34,770 bases of DNA, taken from NCBI GenBank assembly GCA_945833995.1, contig CAMAGM010000012.1:1-34770 (forward strand). The letters are read 5' to 3'. Shown piece by piece: positions 23,871 to 33,100 of the stretch (the first letter of the stretch is position 1; each line of letters starts with the position of its first letter). Source of the stretch: an uncultured Prevotella sp. (GTDB lineage Bacteria > Bacteroidota > Bacteroidia > Bacteroidales > Bacteroidaceae). The notes beneath the pieces are model-generated. The model saw nothing but the letters and a program-made list of their open reading frames with translations. It was not told the DNA's origin and ran no database searches. The translations under genes were made by a program, and so were the position numbers.

Positions 23871-24015
23871 GGAGTTAAAGGAGTTAAGGGAGTTAAAGGA
23901 GTTAAAGACGTATGTTTTGCCCCTGATAATTCCCAAAGGAAGCGAAAAAAACTATTGTCTTTAACTCCTTTAACTCCTTTAACTCCTTGAACTCCCTAAC
24001 TCCTATAACTCCTAA
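23871..24015 (+). repeat. Dispersed intergenic element, copy 4 (after rel)
   Basis: The left arm has four GGAGTTAAR units (23871-23907). ACGTATGTT follows, then a unique loop containing GCGAAAAAAA (shared with copies 1 and 2) and AACTATTGT (shared with copy 3). The right arm has six CTTTAACTCC-type units (23958-24015). The arms are complementary and could form a long hairpin between rel and the pectinesterase gene. Confidence 0.85.
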
Positions 24016-24037
24016 AATTCTTTAACTTAAAAAAATT

Positions 24038-24994
24038 ATGAGAAGAAATCTACTATTACTCTTGGCAATGATGTCGTTGACATTGAATGCCGCAAACAAG
24101 TATGACAATCCCGACACTCTCTTCGTGGCTCGTGACGGCACAGGGGAGTTTCGCAACATCGACGATGCCATTGAGGTGTGTCGTGCCTTCATGGACTACC
24201 ATAAGGTAATCTTCGTGAAGAAAGGCACCTACAAGGAGAAACTGATAATCCCATCGTGGCTGACAAACATTGAGATATGTGGCGAGGATGCCGAGCAAAC
24301 CATCATAACATGGGACGACCATGCCAACATCAGGACAACAGAACGTCCAAAGGGCATTGGTACTTTCCGCACATACACGCTGAAGATAGAAGGCTCTGAC
24401 ATCACCCTAAAGAACATCACCATAGAGAACAATTCGGCTCGTCTTGGACAGGCTGTTGCCCTTCATACCGAGGGCGACCGCCTCGTCTTCATCAATTGCC
24501 GTTTCCTTGGCCATCAGGACACGGTATATACTGGAGTTGCCGGCACATGCCTGCTTTTTAGGGACTGCTACATCGAGGGTACAACGGACTTTATTTTTGG
24601 TCCAAGCACGGCATGGTTTGAGAACTGCGAGATACGCAGTAAGGCAAACTCATACATCACTGCTGCCTCAACGCCAAAAGACCAACCTTATGGCTACGTC
24701 TTCAATCGCTGCCGTCTGACTGCTGATGAGGGAATAGACAAGGTGTATCTTGGTCGCCCCTGGCGTGACTACGGCTACACGCTGTTTATGAATTGCGACT
24801 TAGGTTCCCATATCCGTCCCGAAGGTTGGCACAACTGGCAGAAGAACCGCGAGCAGACCGCCCGCTATCTGGAATACAACAATTGTGGTCCATGTTCCGA
24901 TACGAAGAATAGGGTAGGCTGGAGTAGGCAACTCGACAAGAAGGAGGCGAAGAAAATAACCATGGAAGAGGTGTTGTCGTCTCAACAACCATAG
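24038..24994 (+). CDS. Secreted pectin methylesterase (CE8)
   Basis: Removes methyl esters from homogalacturonan so that lyases or hydrolases can act. The 318-residue protein has a signal peptide (cleavage near residue 18, LNAAN) and the parallel beta-helix of family CE8. The active-site set is complete: Gln138 (GQAV), Gln160 and Asp161 in GHQDTVY, Asp184 in DFIFGPSTAWFE, and Arg240/Trp242 in YLGRPWR. There is no extra carbohydrate-binding module and no lipobox, so it is probably periplasmic or secreted. It is not inside the SusCD operon of this window but points to pectin as a food source. Confidence 0.93.
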   Translation: MRRNLLLLLAMMSLTLNAANKYDNPDTLFVARDGTGEFRNIDDAIEVCRAFMDYHKVIFVKKGTYKEKLIIPSWLTNIEICGEDAEQTIITWDDHANIRTTERPKGIGTFRTYTLKIEGSDITLKNITIENNSARLGQAVALHTEGDRLVFINCRFLGHQDTVYTGVAGTCLLFRDCYIEGTTDFIFGPSTAWFENCEIRSKANSYITAASTPKDQPYGYVFNRCRLTADEGIDKVYLGRPWRDYGYTLFMNCDLGSHIRPEGWHNWQKNREQTARYLEYNNCGPCSDTKNRVGWSRQLDKKEAKKITMEEVLSSQQP

Positions 24995-25093
24995 TGCAAA
25001 GAACTTGTCGTAAGCCTCGTACGTTCCGTTTTCGTAGGTTACCTTGATAATTTTCCATTTCAAAAGTTTATCAATATAAAAAAATAATGTTTT
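24995..25093 (-). pseudogene. Possible C-terminal remnant of an AAA-ATPase
   Basis: On the reverse strand, directly after the pectinesterase stop, about 32 codons read FFYIDKLLKWKIIKV then TYENGTYEAYDKFFAL. This resembles the winged-helix and nuclease-like tail of Bacteroidetes ATP-binding proteins (DUF234-type, ...YEVYDRFFALWL). There is no start, no upstream ATPase domain and the frame runs into the pectinesterase gene, so if real it is a decayed fragment. The resemblance is from memory and rests on a short stretch. Confidence 0.35.
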
Positions 25094-25094
25094 G

Positions 25095-25126
25095 TTTGGC
25101 GATGTGGAATAATTGGTGTAATTTTG
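25095..25126 (+). promoter_or_regulatory. Promoter of the AAA-ATPase/nuclease gene
   Basis: TTTG (25095-25098), 20 nt, TAATTTTG (25119-25126), a full Bacteroidetes consensus, 35 nt before the start codon at 25162. The gene is therefore probably expressed alone. Confidence 0.75.
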
Positions 25127-25161
25127 CATTTGCTTTGCAGTCACATAATATATAGAAAGGT

Positions 25162-26721
25162 ATGGAACAGAAAAAACTGAAACGACTGCCTGTAGGCATA
25201 CAGACATACTCGAACATCATTGAGGATGACATGCTCTACATCGACAAGACTGAGTATATCTGGAACATGATACACCTCAGCAAGTATATCTTCCTGAGCC
25301 GTCCGAGGCGGTTCGGCAAGTCGTTGCTTGTCTCTACGCTACAGGCATATTTCGAAGGAAGGAAGGACTTGTTCAAGGGACTCTTCATCGAAACTGTAGA
25401 GAAGGAGTGGACGGAATATCCCGTGCTGAGGTTCAGTATGGCTTCAGGTAAGCACATGGGGAAGGAACAGCTTGAACGCTATCTTCTCTACATTTTGGAA
25501 GAAAACGAGAGGCGTTTTGGTATAAGCTCTGACTCCAAAGACCCTAATGTAAGATTGAAAAAATTGATTTTCAATGCATACCAAAAGACAGGCAAGAAAG
25601 TAGTCATACTGATAGACGAGTACGATGCTCCTTTGCTTGACGTGGTCCATGAGGAGACAATGCTGCCAGTGCTCCGCAATGTGATGCGCAACTTCTATTC
25701 GCCTCTAAAGGACTGCGACCCATATCTGCAGTTTGTGTTCCTGACCGGCATTACGAAGTTCTCGCAGCTCAGCATCTTCAGCGAGCTTAACAATCTGACA
25801 AACATCTCCATGTTCCCTGAGTTTGGCGGAATCTGCGGCATCACGAAGGAAGAAATGCTGACGCAGATGAAAGATTATGTAGAAAGATTGGCTAAAGCCA
25901 ACGAATGGACTTATGAGGAGGCAGTAGCAGAATTGACTCAGCAATACGACGGCTACCATTTCACATGGCCATCACCCGACATCTTCAATCCTTTCAGCCT
26001 GCTCAATGCCTTTAATGTGAATCGCATAGAAAACTACTGGTTCTCGTCAGGCACTCCGACGTACCTTATTGAGATGTTGCGGAAGTTCAACGTCGTGCCT
26101 GCCGACATTGGTAATATGCAGACCCTTGCCTCAGACTTCGATGCACCGACTGAAAATATGGCTTCCATCACTCCGCTGCTTTATCAGAGCGGCTATGTAA
26201 CCATAAAGGACTTCGACCGCACAACGCGTCTCTACACCCTCGACATTCCGAACAAAGAGATACGTGTAGGACTGATGGATAGCCTCCTGCCCAATTATGT
26301 AAATATGCGTAAGGAAGCGGGAAATACGACCATCGCTAAGATGTATCGCGCCTTGCTCAACGACGACCTTGACGAGATGTTCCACCTCCTTCAGGCTTAT
26401 CTCCTCACTGTTCCTTATTGCGACAATGCAAACTCAGAGGGACACTATCAGCAGATGCTCTACGTCATATTCTCGCTCTTCGGAAGATATGTTGAGGTAG
26501 AGGTACGCACGCCTACAGGTCGTGTGGATGTTGTGATGAAGACCGCCAAGGCTCTTTACCTGTTTGAGCTTAAGCTGAACAAGAGCGCGGAGGCAGCCAT
26601 GAAGCAGATTGACCTCAAGGACTACGCCTCGAAATTTTCACTCTCAGGTCTGCCAATAGTGAAGGTAGGAATAAACTTCGACTCTGACCGTCGCACCATA
26701 TCCGATTGGACAATAGAATAA
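25162..26721 (+). CDS. AAA-ATPase-like / PD-(D/E)XK (DUF1703-type) protein
   Basis: A 519-residue protein of the family very abundant in Bacteroidetes that combines an AAA-ATPase-like domain with a C-terminal PD-(D/E)XK nuclease fold. It begins with the family opening (LPVGIQTYSNIIEDDMLYIDKT). The Walker A-like SRPRRFGKSLL is at 46-56 and Walker B VVILIDEYDAPL at 147-158. In the C-terminal part, GRVDVVM (453-459) followed by LFELKL (467-472) gives the nuclease D...ExK pattern (Asp456, Glu469, Lys471). Biological role is unsettled; defence or mobile-element functions have been suggested for such proteins. It has its own promoter and ends in a convergent terminator shared with the SusCD operon. 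Confidence 0.88.
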   Translation: MEQKKLKRLPVGIQTYSNIIEDDMLYIDKTEYIWNMIHLSKYIFLSRPRRFGKSLLVSTLQAYFEGRKDLFKGLFIETVEKEWTEYPVLRFSMASGKHMGKEQLERYLLYILEENERRFGISSDSKDPNVRLKKLIFNAYQKTGKKVVILIDEYDAPLLDVVHEETMLPVLRNVMRNFYSPLKDCDPYLQFVFLTGITKFSQLSIFSELNNLTNISMFPEFGGICGITKEEMLTQMKDYVERLAKANEWTYEEAVAELTQQYDGYHFTWPSPDIFNPFSLLNAFNVNRIENYWFSSGTPTYLIEMLRKFNVVPADIGNMQTLASDFDAPTENMASITPLLYQSGYVTIKDFDRTTRLYTLDIPNKEIRVGLMDSLLPNYVNMRKEAGNTTIAKMYRALLNDDLDEMFHLLQAYLLTVPYCDNANSEGHYQQMLYVIFSLFGRYVEVEVRTPTGRVDVVMKTAKALYLFELKLNKSAEAAMKQIDLKDYASKFSLSGLPIVKVGINFDSDRRTISDWTIE

Positions 26722-26767
26722 AACGACGAAAAGCAATTCCCTACCACAATAAAATAGAAAAGGTAAT

Positions 26768-26799
26768 AAAAAAGGCGACATCGTTGGATGCCGCCTTTT
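26768..26799 (-). terminator. Terminator of the SusCD operon
   Basis: Read on the reverse strand the RNA folds GGCGGCAUC-CAAC-GAUGUCGCC, flanked by A- and U-runs, with one G-U pair. On the forward strand the same position would be an A-C mismatch, so the hairpin is tuned for the reverse-strand operon, though it may also stop the AAA-ATPase gene. A near-identical copy occurs at 34166-34196. Confidence 0.88.
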
Positions 26800-26820
26800 G
26801 TTATAGATGATAGGGAATGA

Positions 26821-27783
26821 TTACTTAACGAATCTCTTAGCCTTGCCCTTCTGAATCAAGAGACCCTTTGTTGCTGGGCGACCGCCGAGGTCGTATGTCT
26901 GACCCTCAACAACAGACTCTGTAGCCTGAATGCCGTTAACGCCAGTGCCACCACCTTCGCCGAGGAATGTGATTGCGAGAGGATTGCCATCTTCATCAGC
27001 ACCAGTCAGCTGAAGGTCTGTGATAGGATTCTCAGAGAAGATTACACCAGGAACAGAAATCTTTGAACCTGCAGCCTGTATGAGGTAAGAACCTGCTTCA
27101 GCGGCTACTGGGAAGACAATTACACCAACGCCATTCTTCCCTACTTTTTCCGCATCAGCACCAAGCACAACCTTCTCTGGCCAGCGTGCCTTTCCTGTTG
27201 CGAGGTCAACATACTTGTCCAAATCAGCAGCAGCGAAGTCAAGATAACCAAACTCAGCATCAGCAGGCCATGAATAAGAAATTGTAGGATGCTCTGCATT
27301 GGCAGCTGCACTCCAATCCATATACAGAGAGTAAGCTACAGGTGCAGCCCATGTGGCATCACCTTCCCATACATAGTATTCCTTGTTAGAAGATAGTTTG
27401 GAAACTACCACGAGGTAACCATCCTTTTTAACATCAATCTGAATAACAGCACCAGCAGTAGGAGGTGTTGAAGTCTCGGCATCAACTAATTTCTGACCTG
27501 TAGGGTTGGTACTACCCTGAACACCATCTCCAAAACCGAAAGACTCACCATTAACGATTACGTTGTTGTAACCTTGGAATGCGCAGCTTACTACCTTGTA
27601 GCTGTCATCGTATGCAGCCTTTACGGTAATATTGTCTGAGCTGCCAAGAACAGTACCACCTGTTATGGCTGTAGCTTCAGCACCAAGACTGGCAGCAGAG
27701 CCGTCAACCACGATTTTTTCAATCTGTGCATTTGCACATACGGCACCCATAAGGAGTGCACCGAGAAGTAATTGTTTTTTCAT
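26821..27783 (-). CDS. Secreted protein with C-terminal sorting-like motif
   Basis: A 320-residue exported protein: signal peptide MKKQLLLGALLMGAVCANAQ (cut after about residue 19), then a beta-rich region of no recognised family. The end (VVEGQTYDLGGRP then ATKGLLIQKGKAKRFVK) is the pattern seen at the C-terminus of many Prevotella extracellular proteins (YDLxGR...KGxYIxxGKKxxxK), related to type IX secretion or C-terminal sorting signals. As the last gene of a SusCD operon it may be a surface glycan-binding protein, but no sugar-binding motif is visible. A copy of its 3' end and terminator recurs at 34130-34196. Confidence 0.78.
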   Translation of the reverse strand: MKKQLLLGALLMGAVCANAQIEKIVVDGSAASLGAEATAITGGTVLGSSDNITVKAAYDDSYKVVSCAFQGYNNVIVNGESFGFGDGVQGSTNPTGQKLVDAETSTPPTAGAVIQIDVKKDGYLVVVSKLSSNKEYYVWEGDATWAAPVAYSLYMDWSAAANAEHPTISYSWPADAEFGYLDFAAADLDKYVDLATGKARWPEKVVLGADAEKVGKNGVGVIVFPVAAEAGSYLIQAAGSKISVPGVIFSENPITDLQLTGADEDGNPLAITFLGEGGGTGVNGIQATESVVEGQTYDLGGRPATKGLLIQKGKAKRFVK

Positions 27784-27858
27784 AATTAATTATGTTTTAG
27801 AAATTGTTTGAATATGGTGTGGCAGTTCATGAACCTGCCACACCGTTAATTAACACGA

Positions 27859-28329
27859 TTATTTTTTTCCTTCAAAAGAATAATTGAATGTGTAAGTCTT
27901 ACGACCAACTCTCTCCACAAGTGTGAATGCTATAGTTGCACTGCCATCGGCATTGACCTTACCACTGAACTTCGTACCGAATCCATTTGTTGTGGTCATG
28001 TTGCTGAACCAATAGAAATCATTGGCAAAAGAGATGTTTGCCGTTGAAGACTTGTCGAGCTTAAGCTCGCTGCAGCTTACTGTAGCGTAAGTCACATATT
28101 TTGTGCTCTTTCCCTCAGCGTCGGTGGCAGAGAGAGTAAGAGTGCCTGAGCCGGTCGTGGTGTCGCCACCAACCTGCACCTTGGTCCATGTGCCTGTATA
28201 GGTTCCGGCTGTCTCTATTTCGGGCGTTGTGCTGTGGCTAATGGGGTTGTCCTCATCGTCATCACTACAAGAAGTTAAGCCCATGCCCGCAGCCAACAGG
28301 AATAACATTCCGCATATTATCTTTTTCAT
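27859..28329 (-). CDS. Small PUL lipoprotein
   Basis: A 156-residue predicted lipoprotein: lipobox GLTSC with Cys21, followed by an acidic run (SDDDEDNP) typical of the surface-export signal of Bacteroidetes lipoproteins. The mature part is Thr/Ser-rich and beta-patterned (GTYTGTWTKVQVGGDTTTGS, GTKFSGKVNADGSATIAFTL), like the calycin-type lipoproteins in the SusE/F position. It starts 20 nt after the susD stop codon. A glycan-binding role is likely from position but not shown by sequence. Confidence 0.78.
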   Translation of the reverse strand: MKKIICGMLFLLAAGMGLTSCSDDDEDNPISHSTTPEIETAGTYTGTWTKVQVGGDTTTGSGTLTLSATDAEGKSTKYVTYATVSCSELKLDKSSTANISFANDFYWFSNMTTTNGFGTKFSGKVNADGSATIAFTLVERVGRKTYTFNYSFEGKK

Positions 28330-28349
28330 CTTTTTTCTGTTTTAAATGA

Positions 28350-30179
28350 TTAATAACCTGGGTTCTGGTCAGTGTCGTTGATTCCAGTGTTGGAAGATAT
28401 TTCCTCCTGTGGAATAGGACGGAGCCACTTGTACTCACCTGCCACGTTTGCCATGTCGGCAGCCTTAGAGATATAGTTGTTGAACTCTACGTTGTATCTT
28501 ACAAGCTGCTTTGTGCGGCGAAGGTCTGTCCAACGCTGACGCTCTGCATACAACTCACGGGCACGCTCGTCGAGAATAACGTCGATGTCCTTGATTGTGA
28601 ATGTAGCACTTGTTGAGTACTCTGGAACGTAGGCAGAGAACGATGCGAGGTTTGCAAGACCTGCACGGTTGCGCACTGCATTCAGCTTTGTAAGAGCGTT
28701 TTGTGCATTTCCTGCCATAAGGTATGCCTCTGCTGCAACGAGATACATGTCGCTGACGTGGAGGATAACGATGTCGCGATAGTCATTGTTTCCTGTAAGC
28801 TGTGCTGACTCTGGATCATCGAACTTCTTCACGCTTCCGAAAGCATCTGTTGTTTCCATGTACTCTGTGTAAGTGGTCTTCTTTGCAGCCTTGAACGAGC
28901 CGTCGTCGTTGAAGGTGTATTCAAGAACGTTGTTCGAGTCGTCAAGACGAACAGCCTTCTGTACTTTCGCACGGTTGGTGTACTTAGCATATTGAGCCTG
29001 ATGAGCCTTGAGGTCTGCCTCTACCTCAGCCTGGGTGGTGGCTGGATGATAGAACTTGATGGCTATTGGCTGTGATGCCAACTTTGCAGCGTCGAGGTTG
29101 TAGTAAGCGTAATAACCGCTCGTACCCCAGTCTGCAGCTGCAGAGCCATCCTTCGAGCTGTTGTAATATGTGGTCATGAAGGTAGCCTCATAGCGCTTGT
29201 CTGCCTTGTCGAAAAGCATTATTGCCTTTGCTGTTGGTTGGTTGTCGCTATTGGTGTATTTAAGACCAAACTCCGTTACGTTTCCGAAATATCCACCATA
29301 GGTGTTCTGCAGGCTATGACCACCGCTCGAAACATCACCAGGATAAGAGGCGCGGTCGTACTGTACTGACCAGATTTCCTCTGCGTTGCCTTCCTTGTAT
29401 GGCGACCATTTGTCGGCAAACGACATAGTAAGCTGTACGCCGTTGATTGCTTTCTCAGCCCAAGCAGCAGCGTCTGAGAAATATCCGGTGTTGCTTACGG
29501 AGTATGTTCCCTGCTCTGCGTTCTGGAGTGAGGTCTGAACGTCCCAACCTGCGGCGAGACATACCTTTGCGAGCAAGGCAGCTACAGCCTGCTTACTTGC
29601 GTGGCCCGTGTGGTCTTGTGCTGCGAGTGAAGAGTTGTTGTAGAGGTCTGTAAGGTCCTCAATCATGCTTGCATAAACCTCATCGAGCGGAGTGCGTGGA
29701 TACTCTCTCTCTGCACTGTTGATGTAGGCGGTGATGTATGGTACGGATCCAAACTGCTGAGTCAGCAAGTAATAGGCATAGCCACGTACGAAGCGTGCCT
29801 CATAAGCCTCCTGCGATTCCTCGCCTGCATACTGTATCACGCCATTGGCAAGGCGTATCACGTTATAGCACTGTGAGTAGTAGCTCTGCACTGTTCCGTT
29901 CTCAGGTGTCAGTGAATAGTCGTTGAACGAGCCTGCAGCATGACCGCGGGTGTTGAAATAGAGGTCGGTGCCGTGGTCGTGTATGTCAACCTGTGTAACG
30001 AGCGATTTCAGATTGCTATAAACAGTGACAAGCAATTCGTTTGGGCTTTTGCTGAAATACTCGTCAGCCTCTTGTCCTGCCGCTGTCTTGTTCTCGGCAT
30101 CAAGGAAGTCGCTGCAGCTTGTCATTAGTGCTCCTGCAGCAAACATCATTGCGATGGATTTATAAATATATGTTTTCAT
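28350..30179 (-). CDS. SusD/RagB-family glycan-binding lipoprotein
   Basis: SusD-like proteins are surface lipoproteins that form the lid of the SusC transporter and bind incoming glycans. The 609-residue product has a lipobox (LMTSC, Cys22), FLDAENKT, the TPR-rich scaffold (FVRGYAYYLLTQQFGSVPYI near 130; DMYLVAAEAYLMAGNAQNAL), the late family signature LDERARELYAERQRWTDLRR, and the terminal WLRPIPQEEISSNTG...NPGY. It is full length for the family. It begins 20 nt after the susC stop codon. The substrate cannot be told from sequence. Confidence 0.95.
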   Translation of the reverse strand: MKTYIYKSIAMMFAAGALMTSCSDFLDAENKTAAGQEADEYFSKSPNELLVTVYSNLKSLVTQVDIHDHGTDLYFNTRGHAAGSFNDYSLTPENGTVQSYYSQCYNVIRLANGVIQYAGEESQEAYEARFVRGYAYYLLTQQFGSVPYITAYINSAEREYPRTPLDEVYASMIEDLTDLYNNSSLAAQDHTGHASKQAVAALLAKVCLAAGWDVQTSLQNAEQGTYSVSNTGYFSDAAAWAEKAINGVQLTMSFADKWSPYKEGNAEEIWSVQYDRASYPGDVSSGGHSLQNTYGGYFGNVTEFGLKYTNSDNQPTAKAIMLFDKADKRYEATFMTTYYNSSKDGSAAADWGTSGYYAYYNLDAAKLASQPIAIKFYHPATTQAEVEADLKAHQAQYAKYTNRAKVQKAVRLDDSNNVLEYTFNDDGSFKAAKKTTYTEYMETTDAFGSVKKFDDPESAQLTGNNDYRDIVILHVSDMYLVAAEAYLMAGNAQNALTKLNAVRNRAGLANLASFSAYVPEYSTSATFTIKDIDVILDERARELYAERQRWTDLRRTKQLVRYNVEFNNYISKAADMANVAGEYKWLRPIPQEEISSNTGINDTDQNPGY

Positions 30180-30199
30180 CTTTCTTCTGTTTTGTTTTG

Positions 30200-33100
30200 T
30201 TAGAACTTAATGCTTGCGCCGAACTGCCAAGTAACAGTGCTTGGACCGTCATTCTTGTTGGCAGCATTTGCCCACTCTGGGTCGAAACCTTCATAGTCGG
30301 TGATGACGAATGGGTTGGTAACAGTAGCATAGAGACGCAGGTGCTGGCAACCAATGTGCTTCAGCAGGCTCTTTGGGAATGTGTAGCCAAGAGTGATGTT
30401 CTGCACTTTCCAGTAAGAGGCGTCAACGATACATTTGGCACTGTTCCAATAGTCAGATACTGGCTGCAATCCGTTGTTTACAGCTGCCATTGGGTAAGAA
30501 CCGTAGTGGGTATATTCCTGATAAACAGGGTTGATGTATGTACCATCGGCATTCACGCCGTCGCACATCAGCAGTGTACCTGCTGGAATGTAGTAGTCAA
30601 CGGCAATCATCTGCTTTGCACGAGAGTAACCAATGTTCTCAGACATGAAGTTTGAATAAACCTTGAAGTTCTGCTTTGTGTAGATTGAGAACGAGAAGTC
30701 CCAGTTCTTGTAGTTCAAGTTTGATGTGAGGCTTCCTGTCCATGATGGGTCTGAGCGATAGATGAACTTGTCGTCGTCGTTGATAGAGCCATCGCCGTTG
30801 CGGTCGGTGATGATAGGCTGACCCTCAGTCCAACCGTAGCACTGATAGTAGTAGTCATACTGCTTCATGGTCTGTCCAGGTGTCAGGCCCTTTGCCTTTG
30901 CTATCTCTGTGTCTGGCACAATCATGTCGCGGTCTGTTACGATACCTGCCCAATCGTAGCCATATACATTGTTGATAGGCTCACCAACGAAGAGACCGTC
31001 TGCCGGCAAGTTCTCGCCAGTACCGTTAATCTCCACAATCTTGTTCTTGTTGTGTGAGAAGTTGAACGAGGTTGTCCAGTTCCAGTCCTTGGTCTGTATG
31101 TTCACGGTCTTGAGTGAAAGCTCAATACCGGTGTTCTGCACCTCACCAACGTTTGTGGTCATCTTGCCTCCACCAGTCACGAGTGGCAACTGTACGGTGT
31201 AGAGAAGTTCCTTTGAGTTCTTCTTGTACCAGTCGATTGTTCCACTGATGCGGTTGCGGAGGAAACCGAAATCGAGACCGAGGTTGATTTCATGAGACTT
31301 CTCCCAAGAAAGAGCCTTGTTTACGATGCTTGATGGATAGTAGCCGGAGAATGACGAGCCACCGAATGGATAGAATACAGGGCCGCTCACGGTCTGCTGG
31401 GTTGCGTAGTTGCTCGTACCCTTGTTGTTACCTGTCACACCATAGCTTACGCGCAGCTTCAGGTTGCTCAGCCAGTCAACCTTCTTCAGGAACTCCTCCT
31501 CAGATGCACGCCAAGCGAGAGCTACTGATGGGAAGCAACCCCAACGGTTGCCGTCGGCAAACTTAGAGCTACCGTCCCAACGGAACGTGGTGGTGAGGAG
31601 ATACTTGTCCTTATAGCCATAGTTCAGACGTGCGGCATAAGAGAGCATGGAGTTCTCACCGTATGATGAGTAAGAAGCGTCAGCGTTGTACGTACCTGTA
31701 CCCATGTTGTACCAGTCTGTCTTTGCCATCACACCGTTTGTCACCCAATAGTAAGTCTCAGAGTTGCCTGAAGTAGCTGAAATGAGACCCATGATGCCGA
31801 GGCTATGGTCTTTTGCAATTGTGGTGTTGTAGTTCACGATGTTGTCCCAAGTCCATGAGAAGCTGCTGCTCTTTGTGAGCTGGGTCTCAGAGTCGGCAAG
31901 GGCATTGTCGTCGTAGGTCATTCCTGGGTTGTTGGGGTTCTCATAGCCAACCATGTAGCCCTGACGATAGCTTGTGTAGCTTGGCGAGAAGGTTGTCTTG
32001 AAGTTCAGACCCTTCAGAATGTCGAACTGGAGATAGATGTTACCCATCATGCGCCAAGTCTTGCGCTGCTTGTAGGTGTTCTCCATAAGGTCGAGTGGGT
32101 TCACGTTGTCCGAGAACTGGTGGTCGTTTGTGCCAATCGCAGCCTTGTTTCCCGGACGGTGGTTCACGTTGCCCTCTGCATCGTAAGGAACAGAGAATGG
32201 AGTCATACGGTAAGCGTACTTGATGGCATCGTCGTTGGCGTACTCGTTGTTGATGTGTGCCATGTTGATTGTGAAACCTCCGCTTATCACCTTATTTATT
32301 TTAGCGTCAACAGAACCCTTGAAGTTTATCTTGTTCTGCTTGTCGCCTTTGTAGATACCCTCGTTGCCATCATAGCCCACGCCAAAGTGGTAGTTCACCT
32401 TGTCGCTGCTACCGCTCATCGAGATGAAGTGGTTCTGGCTGCTGCCGTTTTGGGTAACGAGGCTTGGCCAGTCGTAGGTCTGGTTGTTCTCAATCATTTC
32501 CAACATACGGAATGGAGAGGTGAGGTCTGCAATGTCTGTCTGGAGCAGAGCCTGACCAATACCGCCTGAGCCACCACCTGGCATGTAGAACGAGTTCTGT
32601 GCGCCCTTTGCGCCTGCATAGTCGAGGAACTTGGCGAAACGGAAGTTTGTGAACTCCTGACCATCCATGAAGTCCGGCATACGAGCAACTTTTGAAATAC
32701 CATAATATCCATCATAGCTGATAGTTGCCTTGGCATCTCTCTTCACGTTGAGACCGCCCTTAGTAGTTACCATTACGACACCGGCGGTTGCACGGCTACC
32801 ATAGATGGCTGTAGAGGAAGCGTCCTTCAACACGTCAATACGCTCAATATCCTGTGGGTTAAGGAATTGGATGTCGTCGCAGATTACGCCGTCAACAACA
32901 TAAAGAGGTGTTGTTGAAGAGTTGATAGACGACTTGCCACGAATTTCTATCGAGAACGAGCCATTCGTACGTCCAGTTGTTTGAGTGATGTTGACACCAG
33001 GGGTCGAGCCTTGCAGGTTTGCCATAACGCTTGGCGCACCCTTTGCGTTCAACTGCTCAGTACCTACCGATGATACCGAACCCGTCAAGTCGCTCTTCTT

